Shown in pieces: positions 47,473-56,125 of a DNA stretch of 64,000 nt. The translations under genes were made by a program, and so were the position numbers. Source of the DNA: Streptomyces sp. FIT100. GTDB lineage: Bacteria; Actinomycetota; Actinomycetes; Streptomycetales; Streptomycetaceae. Location: positions 7,101,526 through 7,165,525 of the forward strand of contig NZ_CP075715.1 of assembly GCF_024584805.1 (NCBI RefSeq), read 5' to 3'. The notes under the pieces are model-generated. The model did not search any database. It worked only from the letters and a program-made list of their open reading frames with translations, and was not told where the DNA came from. Each line of letters begins with the position of its first letter. Within the stretch, counting starts at the first letter, position 1.

Positions 47473-47709
47473 GAGGGTCTCCCTGTTGCGAGGGGAAGGG
47501 CATGGGCAACGGGTGAGACACCGGTGAGGACAGCACAAAGGCCCTGGTCCGGAGAGACGGGACGGCTCGTACGCCGAGGTCGTACACACGGGCACGCGGG
47601 CGGATGCCGCGGCACACGGTGTCTCAGGACCTCAGACGAGCAACGTCCTACTCCTATCGACGACTACAGGGCCGATGAAGACGCTACGCCCGGCCGGGAG
47701 GCGGGGCAA
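47473..47709 (-). promoter_or_regulatory. Promoter and attenuator-like leader of the ABC-F gene
   Basis: On the minus strand, TTGCCC (47704-47709), 17 bases and TAGCGT (47681-47686) make a good sigma-70-type promoter, giving a leader of about 200 nt. In it, a short frame at 47643-47632 (start TTG, residues M-L-V, stop) follows AGGAG by seven bases. Right behind it, 47617-47626 can pair perfectly over 10 bp with 47514-47523, close to the ABC-F start. A small uORF beside switchable pairing is the layout of ribosome-mediated attenuation. Confidence 0.55.
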
Positions 47710-47792
47710 ACGAATTGATGCGAGTGCGGTGGGAAGAGGGCACTCAGAGGAGGTTCAGGGGACTCAGGGGGAGGACGACCGGGGGAGAGCGG

Positions 47793-48209
47793 TCAGCAGG
47801 CGTCGCGCATCAGCTCGGCGAGGTCCTCGTCCAGGTCCATGAAGAGGTGCTCGCGCCCGGCCGGCACCAGCTCCTCGGCCCGCTTGAGGAAGCGCCGCAG
47901 CTCGGAGGTGCGGATGTGCACCATCGCCGTGCCCTCGACGGCGTGGAACTCCAGCACCGTGCGGTCGTAGCCGTACGGCCGTACCCGCACGTCCCCCACG
48001 CCCGCGGGCGCCTCCATGCCCTCCGTGAGCAGTTCGCGGGCGAACGCCCAGGACACCTCGGTGCCCTCCAGGGTCGCCGGAGCCGGGAACTCCATGCTGA
48101 CGGCGAACGGATCGGCCCGGTCGTAGCGGAGGGTCGCTGGTACGGATTCCATCTGTGGTGCCGAGGCGACCAGACGGGCCTGCACGGCCTGCTCGATGAC
48201 GGTGGACAA
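47793..48209 (-). CDS. ssgD: SsgA-family sporulation/cell-division regulator (SsgD-like)
   Basis: 138 residues from TTG 48209 with GGGAG upstream. SsgA-like fold: 'ATLRYDRADPFAVSMEFPAP', 'WAFARELLTEGMEAPAGVGD', 'SELRRFLKRAEELVPAGREH' and 'DLDEDLAELM'. These actinobacterial proteins guide septum placement and wall remodelling. The SsgD assignment rests on local gene order recalled from S. coelicolor. Confidence 0.85.
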   Translation of the reverse strand: MSTVIEQAVQARLVASAPQMESVPATLRYDRADPFAVSMEFPAPATLEGTEVSWAFARELLTEGMEAPAGVGDVRVRPYGYDRTVLEFHAVEGTAMVHIRTSELRRFLKRAEELVPAGREHLFMDLDEDLAELMRDAC

Positions 48210-48723
48210 GGGCCTGCTCCCTCTCTTCGTTACAGCGCGGCGACGTCTCCACGCACCGGGAAAGACGGTGGAACGACGAATTCCGTGCATTGGGAGGGGG
48301 AGGTCGTCGGCGTGAGCTGTGTCACCGCCGCAGGCGTTCCGGACCGGACCGGACCGGGAGGGTCGGCTACGTCCGCGCGCCATGACGGACCTGTGCGGGG
48401 CGGCACTGCCGCGGTCGTCGCGGCGCCGGTCCGCGCGGCGCCCGGCGGCGACCCGGCCCGGGGCGCCTTCCGGCGGGCGTGTGCACCTTTCGCGACCGCA
48501 CGCACGGAGTCGCGGGCGGCGGTGACTACCGCACTGGTGAGCCGTTCCCTCGGGTGGCCGCGGTCGCCCGAGGCGGCGGTCGCAGCCGGCGGACCGTTGA
48601 CACCGGGTCGTACGAAACCGTCGACCGCACGCCCGGCTTCCGGCGCTGGGCGCCGGGGAAGGAGCGCCGGGTGGCGCGCCTGGCTGGCGCTTCAGGGCTT
48701 GTGGGGCTCCGGAGCGCCGGGGT
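48210..48723. other. Intergenic region, no gene seen
   Basis: 514 bp of very GC-rich DNA between the SsgA-like gene start and the end of the YciI-like gene. Open frames exist on both strands but lack ribosome sites and family resemblance. It should contain the promoter for 47793-48209. Confidence 0.5.
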
Positions 48724-49032
48724 TCAGGCGTTCCCGGCGGGCGGCTGCTGCTTGTAGCGCCCCAGCTCCGGTGCCGTCTTCGTCGCGACGAACTCCGTGA
48801 TCCGGTACGTGCACACACCACCGGTGACGAAGGGGTCGGCCGCCGCGATCGCCTCGATCCGCGCCCGGTCGTCCCCGACGGCCAGCAGCACCCCGCCGTC
48901 GCGCGGGTTCTTGCGGCCGGACGCGATGACCACGCCCTCCTCGTACAGGCGGTTCAGCCAGTCCAGATGAGCCGCGTGGAACGCGTCCACCTGCTCGACG
49001 GGCGCGGTGTAGGTCAACTCCATGACGAACAT
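48724..49032 (-). CDS. YciI-like protein
   Basis: 102 residues from ATG 49032. YCII family: small alpha/beta barrel-type fold with a conserved His ('AAHLDWLNRLYEEGVVIASG') and 'DPFVTGGVCTYRITEF'. It may act on small molecules as an isomerase- or dehydrochlorinase-like enzyme; the true substrate is unknown. No clear Shine-Dalgarno site. Divergent from nfi with 39 bp between. Confidence 0.85.
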   Translation of the reverse strand: MFVMELTYTAPVEQVDAFHAAHLDWLNRLYEEGVVIASGRKNPRDGGVLLAVGDDRARIEAIAAADPFVTGGVCTYRITEFVATKTAPELGRYKQQPPAGNA

Positions 49033-49071
49033 GATCGGCAGATTAGCCGGGTGTCTAAGGTGGGGCACATC

Positions 49072-49752
49072 ATGACCACCATCAGGACACCCGCCGACGA
49101 GGCCGAGGCCAGGGCCGTCCAGGACGAGCTGCGCGCCCGTGTCCTCCTCGACGAGCCGGGACCGCCGCCGGGCAGCGGTCTGGTCACCGGCGTCGACGTG
49201 GCCTACGACGACGAGCGCGACGTCGTCGTCGCGGCCGCCGTCGTCCTCGACGCCCGTACGCTCACGGTCGTCGAGGAGACCACCGCGACCGGCAAGGTCG
49301 CCTTCCCGTACGTGCCGGGGCTGCTCGCCTTCCGTGAGATCCCGACCGTGCTGGCCGCGCTGGAGTCCCTCACCGCCGGCCCCGGGCTGGTCGTCTGCGA
49401 CGGCTACGGCCGGGCGCATCCGCGGCGGTTCGGCCTTGCCAGCCACCTCGGTGTGCTCACCGGGCTGCCGGTGATCGGCGTCGCCAAGAACCCCTTCACC
49501 TTCGCGTACGAGGAGCCGGCCGCGGCGCGCGGCAGCTTCTCGCCGCTGGTAGCGGACGACGGCGAGGAGCTCGGCCGTGCGCTGCGCACCCGTGAGGGCG
49601 TCAAGCCCGTCTACGTCTCCGTCGGTCACCGCGTGTCCCTCGACAACGCCTGCGCCCACACCCTCGCCCTGGCCCCTGAGTTCCGCCTTCCGGAGACGAC
49701 GCGCCGGGCGGACGCGCTGTGCCGGCGGGCGCTGAGGGAGACGACGGGCTGA
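49072..49752 (+). CDS. nfi: Endonuclease V
   Basis: 226 residues from ATG 49072 with AAGGTGGGG upstream. It cuts near deaminated bases such as inosine. Motifs: 'VTGVDVAYDD' (metal Asp), 'FPYVPGLLAFREIP' (damage-sensing loop), 'VVCDGYGRAHPRRFGLASHLG' (second Asp) and 'GVKPVYVSVGHRVSLDNA'. Normal length for the family. Confidence 0.95.
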   Translation: MTTIRTPADEAEARAVQDELRARVLLDEPGPPPGSGLVTGVDVAYDDERDVVVAAAVVLDARTLTVVEETTATGKVAFPYVPGLLAFREIPTVLAALESLTAGPGLVVCDGYGRAHPRRFGLASHLGVLTGLPVIGVAKNPFTFAYEEPAAARGSFSPLVADDGEELGRALRTREGVKPVYVSVGHRVSLDNACAHTLALAPEFRLPETTRRADALCRRALRETTG

Positions 49753-49799
49753 GCCGCAGCGCGGTGGGGCCGCCTCCGTGTGCGGTCCGCCGGCCCCGC

Positions 49800-51005
49800 C
49801 TACCGCGTGTGCGCCACCCGGAACTCGATCCCCGCGTCCCGCAGGCGCCGCAGCAACGCGTCCCCCATCGCGACCGCCGTCGTCACCTGCCCCGCCGTCG
49901 GCGGCAGCTCGTCGAGCGCCAGGCTGAGCGCGGACTCGGCCAGCATCTTCGCCGTCTCGCCGTAACCGGGATCGCCGCCGGACACCTCCGTGAAGACCCG
50001 CCGCCCGCCGCCCTCGCCGACGAAGCGCACCCGGAACCAGCTGCGTTCGCGCTGCTCCGCGCCAGGGCCGCGGCCCGGCTCGTAACGGCTCATCAGCCAC
50101 TCCCGCGCGGGCGGGACCTGGGCGAGCGCTGCGAGGGCGCCGAGCGCGGCCGGTGCCGCGAGGGCGACGGGGAGCGTGCGGACCGAGGCGTAGTGGCGGT
50201 ACCGGAAGTCGGGGCCGTACCGCTCCAGGCCCGCCGCCGAGCGCGCGACGATCCGCGGGTCGAGCGTCGGCAGCGGCAGCGCCCACGCACCGGTCTCCCG
50301 GCTGAAGCGCGGGGCCCCGAGCGGTGCCCTGGCCCGCCGGCCCACCAGCCGCGGCTCGTGCAGCCGCCGCTCCCGCGCCGCCCGCAGGGCCTCGCGCTGC
50401 CGGCCCATGATGGTGACGGCGGAGGCGAAGGTGCCGCCGGAGAACATCCCGCCGCCGCTGACGAAACCGTCGACCCGCAGCGGCACGTCCTGTGGCAGCT
50501 GCTGGACGGTGAAGTACGCGCCCAGATCGTGCGGCACCGAGTCGAATCCGCACGCGTGCACGAGCCGTGCGCCGGTCTCGCGGGCGCGTGCGTCGTGCCG
50601 TACGAAGACGGTGTCGACGAACTCCTCCTCGCCGGTGAGGTCGGCGTAGTCCGTCCCGGCCTCGGCGCAGGCGGCGACGAGCGGCTCCCCGTACCACACA
50701 TAGGGGCCGACGGTCGTGGCCACGACCCACGTCGACTCGGCCAGCTCGCGCATGGACTCCGGGTCGGAGGCGTCGGCGGTGATCAGGGGCAGCCGCGCGC
50801 AGCCGGGGTCGATCGCGGTGAGCCGCTCGCGCAGCCGCTCCAGCTTCGCCTCGCTGCGACCGGCGACGGCCCAGCGGCAGCCCGCGGGCGCATGGGCGGC
50901 GAAGTACTCCGCGGTGAGCCTGCCGACGAAGCCGGTGGCCCCGAAGAGGACGATGTCGTACGGCCGCTCGGGGCCGTTCCGGGTGTGTCCCTGCTGACTG
51001 TTCAC
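49800..51005 (-). CDS. Saccharopine-dehydrogenase-like (trans-acting enoyl reductase family) protein
   Basis: 401 residues from GTG 51005. An N-terminal Rossmann fold starts 'YDIVLFGATGFVGRLTAEYF' (GxxGxxG) and continues with 'YVWYGEPLVAACAEAGTDYADLTGE'. It resembles the mycobacterial trans-acting enoyl reductase group used in lipid synthesis, but the substrate cannot be told. Converges on nfi. Confidence 0.85.
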   Translation of the reverse strand: MNSQQGHTRNGPERPYDIVLFGATGFVGRLTAEYFAAHAPAGCRWAVAGRSEAKLERLRERLTAIDPGCARLPLITADASDPESMRELAESTWVVATTVGPYVWYGEPLVAACAEAGTDYADLTGEEEFVDTVFVRHDARARETGARLVHACGFDSVPHDLGAYFTVQQLPQDVPLRVDGFVSGGGMFSGGTFASAVTIMGRQREALRAARERRLHEPRLVGRRARAPLGAPRFSRETGAWALPLPTLDPRIVARSAAGLERYGPDFRYRHYASVRTLPVALAAPAALGALAALAQVPPAREWLMSRYEPGRGPGAEQRERSWFRVRFVGEGGGRRVFTEVSGGDPGYGETAKMLAESALSLALDELPPTAGQVTTAVAMGDALLRRLRDAGIEFRVAHTR

Positions 51006-51133
51006 TGACGCCTCCGCCGCTTCCGCCCCGCGCCCCCGGGGGCCTGTCCTTCGGATCGGCCCCGGCCCCGCGCCGATGTCGCTGGGCGAGGCTAGCGTGA
51101 GACGGAACAGTCCGCGCGACCGGGAGGACGGGG

Positions 51134-51517
51134 ATGGCGGCACCACCGAAGGCGGCCCTGGCGAAATGGGAGAAGGTGCGGTCCTTTGCCCTGGGACTGC
51201 CGGGTGCGGGCGAGGAGTTTCCCTGGGGCGAGACCGTCGTCAAGGTCAACAAGAAGGTCTTCGTCTTCCTCGGTGTGACCGACGGCAGTTATCCCCTCGG
51301 GATGGGCGTCAAGCTCAAGGACGAGGCGATGCACGCCCATGCCCTGTCCTGCCCGGGCGCGGCGCCGTCGGGATACGGCCTGGGCAAGGCGGGGTGGGTG
51401 CAGATCCCGCTGGCGCAGAAGGGCGCTCCCGGTGCCGAAGTGCTCTGCGACTGGGTTGAGGAGAGCTACCGCGCCATCGCCACGAAGAAGCTGATCGCGG
51501 AGCTGGACGCGCGCTGA
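51134..51517 (+). CDS. MmcQ/YjbR-family protein
   Basis: 127 residues from ATG 51134. The YjbR fold (double-wing type) is seen in 'FALGLPGAGEEFPWGETVVK', 'VFVFLGVTDG' and 'GKAGWVQIPL'. Often called DNA-binding; the role is unclear. Single gene. Confidence 0.82.
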   Translation: MAAPPKAALAKWEKVRSFALGLPGAGEEFPWGETVVKVNKKVFVFLGVTDGSYPLGMGVKLKDEAMHAHALSCPGAAPSGYGLGKAGWVQIPLAQKGAPGAEVLCDWVEESYRAIATKKLIAELDAR

Positions 51518-51549
51518 CGCCCGGCGCGGCCGCCGCTGCGCGCCCGGGT

Positions 51550-52152
51550 TCACCGGTAGTCGTCGGGGTGGTCCTGCATCCAGACGTTGATGCGGTCGCG
51601 GGTCCCCACGAGTTCCTCCTGGTGCTTCTTGAGGTTCGGGTAGGTCCGGTCCGTGCCGAGGGTGTCGCGCAGCTCCGCGATCCAGGCGATGGGCTCGGGG
51701 AAGTGACCGGGGCCCTTGGGGTCGGCCTTCATGGCCCTGTCGAGCCCTTCCAGCTCGTCGTGGACGCGCCCGAGGAAGTAGGCGCACTGTCCTTCGCTCG
51801 TGCAGCTGTCGTCGAGCGTGGCCTGGAGGCCGGCGAAGGCGTCGCGGACCTGCTCGGGTCCCGGGGCGGGCTCTGCGGTGGGCAGCGTTCCGGCAGAGGG
51901 CTGCGTTCCGGTAGAGGGCTGCCCTTCGGCGGCGGCCTCGTCCCCGTCCCCGGCTTCGGCTTCGATCCCGGTCGTCTCCGGATCGCCGCCGGCCCCGGCA
52001 CCGTCCTGCGGCGCGGACGCCGTGGCCGTCGTGGCCGTCGTGGGGGTGCCGTTCGCGCCCGGCGCCCCGCTGTCCGCGGAGGAGCAGGAGATCAGCAGTG
52101 CCGCCGGAAGTGCGACGAGCGCTGCGGCCCGGGCGGGGCGGGGTATACGCAT
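51550..52152 (-). CDS. Lipoprotein of unknown function
   Basis: 200 residues from ATG 52152. Signal with lipobox 'LLISC', then a 70-residue Ala/Gly/Thr/Glu-rich linker, then a helical domain with one Cys pair ('DDSCTSEGQCAYFL') and 'TDRTYPNLKKHQEELV'. Divergent from the beta-oxidation operon. Confidence 0.75.
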   Translation of the reverse strand: MRIPRPARAAALVALPAALLISCSSADSGAPGANGTPTTATTATASAPQDGAGAGGDPETTGIEAEAGDGDEAAAEGQPSTGTQPSAGTLPTAEPAPGPEQVRDAFAGLQATLDDSCTSEGQCAYFLGRVHDELEGLDRAMKADPKGPGHFPEPIAWIAELRDTLGTDRTYPNLKKHQEELVGTRDRINVWMQDHPDDYR

Positions 52153-52212
52153 GGAGTCTCCGCTTCCTGGATCCGGCGGGTCGGCAGACCTTACCGTCAC
52201 AGGGGAAACAAC

Positions 52213-52275
52213 CAAGCGCTTGCTTGTCCACAGGGCTTGTGCGAAGTGGAACGTGTTCCTAACATCGCTGATGTT
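52213..52275. promoter_or_regulatory. Two palindromes before the beta-oxidation operon
   Basis: CAAGCGCTTG at 52213-52222 is a perfect 10-bp palindrome. AACATC-GCT-GATGTT at 52261-52275 is a perfect 6-bp inverted repeat. Both lie in the 154-bp gap between divergent starts and are likely TetR/FadR-type sites. Confidence 0.5.
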
Positions 52276-52306
52276 ACATCAGTTGTGTCATACCGCTGGG
52301 GGCTTG

Positions 52307-53566
52307 ATGGCAGCGAGAACGAGCGGTTCCGGCGGTCCCGGCGACGAGCTCCGCGGCGCACCCGGCGACGGTGGGGACGGGCCCGGCGACGGCCTCGGCG
52401 AGGGGCCCGGCGAGGGGCCCGGCGGCAGCGGCCCACTGGCCGGAGTGCGCGTCGTCGAGCTGGCGGGGATCGGCCCCGGGCCCTTCGCCGCCATGCTCCT
52501 CGCCGACCTCGGCGCCGATGTCGTCCGGGTCGACCGGCCCGGCGGCGCGGGCCTCGCGATCAACCCGGCGTACGACCTCACGAACCGCAACAAACGGTCC
52601 GTACTGATCGACCTCAAGGCCGACGGCGGCCCCGCACAGGTCCTCGACCTGGCCGAGCGCGCCGACGTCCTGATCGAGGGATACCGCCCGGGGGTCGCCG
52701 AGCGGCTCGGCGTCGGCCCCGAGCAGTGCCACGCCCGCAACCCCCGGCTGGTCTACGGGCGGATGACCGGCTGGGGCCAGGAGGGCCCGCTCGCCCAGCG
52801 CGCGGGCCACGACATCACCTACATCGCCCTGACCGGCACCCTCGGCATGATCGGCAAGCCGGACGAGGCGCCCGCCGTCCCCGCCAACCTCCTCGGCGAC
52901 TACGCGGGCGGCTCGCTCTACCTCGTCATCGGCCTGCTCGCCGCACTCCAGCACGCCCGCACCCCCGGCGGCACCGGCCAGGTCGTGGACGCGGCGATCG
53001 TCGACGGCGCCGCGCACCTCGCCACCATGATCCACGGGATGGTGGCCGCCGGAGGATGGCAGGACCGCCGCGGTGCCAATCTCCTCGACGGCGGCTGCCC
53101 CTTCTACGGGAACTACGCGACCGCCGACGGGGGATACATGGCGGTGGGCCCCCTGGAGCAGCGGTTCTACGACCAGTTCATCGAGCTGCTCGGCATCGGG
53201 GACGAGGCCCCGGCGCGCAAGGACTTCGCCCGCTGGGGCGAGCTGCGCGCTGCCGTCGCCGCCCGCTTCCTCGCGAAGACCCGGGCGGAGTGGACCGCGG
53301 TCTTCGAGGGCTCCGACGCCTGCGTCGCGCCCGTGCTGTCGCTCGCCGAGGCCCCCTCGCATCCGCATCTCGCGGCCCGCGGCACCTTTACCGACCACGG
53401 GGGCATCACCCAGCCGGCCCCCGCGCCACGCTTCTCCGCGACCCCGGGCTCCGTACGCAGGCCGCCGGCCCTCCCCGGCGCGGACACCGAAGAGGTCGCG
53501 CGCGACTGGGACGTACCGACTATCCGGCCGGATTTCCGGCAGCAGGGCGGGGAGCAGCAGCGATGA
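52307..53566 (+). CDS. CaiB/BaiF family CoA-transferase
   Basis: 419 residues from ATG 52307. Class III CoA-transferase: 'GVRVVELAGIGPGPFAAMLLADLGADVVRVDRP', 'KADGGPAQVLDLAERADVLIEGYRPG', and the nucleophile Asp in 'GHDITYIALTG' (about residue 168). The first ~40 residues are a Gly/Asp/Pro repeat. Closest types are alpha-methylacyl-CoA racemases, so it may prepare branched acyl-CoAs for oxidation. First gene of the operon; stop overlaps the next start. Confidence 0.9.
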   Translation: MAARTSGSGGPGDELRGAPGDGGDGPGDGLGEGPGEGPGGSGPLAGVRVVELAGIGPGPFAAMLLADLGADVVRVDRPGGAGLAINPAYDLTNRNKRSVLIDLKADGGPAQVLDLAERADVLIEGYRPGVAERLGVGPEQCHARNPRLVYGRMTGWGQEGPLAQRAGHDITYIALTGTLGMIGKPDEAPAVPANLLGDYAGGSLYLVIGLLAALQHARTPGGTGQVVDAAIVDGAAHLATMIHGMVAAGGWQDRRGANLLDGGCPFYGNYATADGGYMAVGPLEQRFYDQFIELLGIGDEAPARKDFARWGELRAAVAARFLAKTRAEWTAVFEGSDACVAPVLSLAEAPSHPHLAARGTFTDHGGITQPAPAPRFSATPGSVRRPPALPGADTEEVARDWDVPTIRPDFRQQGGEQQR

Positions 53567-54711
53567 CCATGAAACGGCAGATCTTCGGCGCCGACCACGA
53601 GGCGTTCCGCGAGATAGTGCGCACGTTCCTCGCCAAGGAGGTGCTGCCCCACTACGACCAGTGGGAGAAGGACGGCATCGTCCCGCGCGAGTCCTGGCGC
53701 GCGGCGGGCCGCCAGGGCCTGCTCGGCCTCGCGGTCCCCGAGGAGTACGGAGGCGGTGGGAACGCCGACTTCCGCTACAGCGCGGTGCTCGCCGAGGAGT
53801 TCGCCCGCGCGGGCGCGGCCGGCCTCGCGATCGGCCTGCACAACGACATCATCGGGCCCTATCTCACCTCGCTCGCGACCGAGGAGCAGAAGCGGCGCTG
53901 GCTGCCGGGCTTCTGCAGCGGCGAGATCATCACGGCCATCGCCATGACCGAGCCGGGCGCGGGCTCGGACCTCCAGGGCATCCGGACCACCGCCGAGGAC
54001 CGGGGCGACCACTGGCTGCTCAACGGCTCCAAGACGTTCATCTCCAACGGCATCCTCGCCGACCTGGTGATCGTCGTCGCGAAGACCACCCCCGAGGGCG
54101 GCGCCAAGGGGTTGTCGCTGCTCGTCGTCGAGCGCGGCACGGCGGGCTTCGAGCGCGGGCGCAATCTCGACAAGATCGGCCAGAAGGCCCAGGACACCGC
54201 GGAGCTCTTCTTCACCGACGTCCGCGTCCCGAAGGAGAACCTGCTCGGCGAGCTCAACGGCGCCTTCGTCCATCTGATGACCAACCTCGCCCAGGAGCGG
54301 CTGAACATCGCGGTGGCCGGTATCGCCGCGGCCGAGTACCTGCTGGAGATCACCACCCGGTACGTGAAGGAGCGCGAGGCGTTCGGGCGCCCGCTCGCCA
54401 AGCTCCAGCACGTTCGCTTCGAGATAGCCGAGATGGCCACCGAGTGCGCCGTCACCCGCACCTTCCTCGACCGCTGCATCGTCGACCACTCCGACGGGGA
54501 GCTCGACGCGGTGCACGCCTCGATGGCCAAGTGGTGGGCCACGGAACTGCAGAAGCGCGTCGCCGACCGCTGCCTCCAGTTGCACGGCGGATACGGCTAC
54601 ATGAGCGAGTACCGGGTCGCGAAGGCGTTCACGGACGGCCGTATCCAGACGATCTACGGAGGCACGACGGAGATCATGAAGGAGATCATCGGCCGCTCCC
54701 TGCTCTCCTGA
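53563..54711 (+). CDS. Acyl-CoA dehydrogenase
   Basis: 382 residues, ATG overlapping the previous stop. FAD enzyme for the first step of beta-oxidation: 'AMTEPGAGSDLQGIRTTA', 'NGSKTFISNG', 'RLNIAVAGIAAAEYLLE', 'LQLHGGYGYM' and the catalytic Glu in 'QTIYGGTTEIMKEIIGRSL'. Full length. Confidence 0.95.
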   Translation: MTMKRQIFGADHEAFREIVRTFLAKEVLPHYDQWEKDGIVPRESWRAAGRQGLLGLAVPEEYGGGGNADFRYSAVLAEEFARAGAAGLAIGLHNDIIGPYLTSLATEEQKRRWLPGFCSGEIITAIAMTEPGAGSDLQGIRTTAEDRGDHWLLNGSKTFISNGILADLVIVVAKTTPEGGAKGLSLLVVERGTAGFERGRNLDKIGQKAQDTAELFFTDVRVPKENLLGELNGAFVHLMTNLAQERLNIAVAGIAAAEYLLEITTRYVKEREAFGRPLAKLQHVRFEIAEMATECAVTRTFLDRCIVDHSDGELDAVHASMAKWWATELQKRVADRCLQLHGGYGYMSEYRVAKAFTDGRIQTIYGGTTEIMKEIIGRSLLS

Positions 54712-54845
54712 CCTCCCCTTCCCCGGACCACCCCGCTCCTCCCCGGCCGAATTCGCCCACGCCCCGCACCCCCCACCCCCAGCCTCGACTTCACCCTCAC
54801 CCTCACCCCCCTCCACGTCACGTACGTCATGCGAAAGGCTCTGCT

Positions 54846-56060
<1,215 letters not shown>

Positions 56061-56125
56061 CCCTCCCGGCCCTCCGCCCTCCACCGCACTTCACGGCGCC
56101 TCCCCCTTCTTACGGAGCAGCAGCA

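Noticed and set aside
51040..51065. Sequence resembling the start of the 63902 repeat region, considered as a second copy of a mobile end
   Set aside because: Similarity covers only about 12 bases with mismatches and no inverted partner was found nearby.
51568..54711. Upstream extension of the acyl-CoA dehydrogenase frame to more than 1000 codons
   Set aside because: The extension runs through the CoA-transferase gene in a different frame; the normal enzyme start at 53563 overlaps the previous stop.
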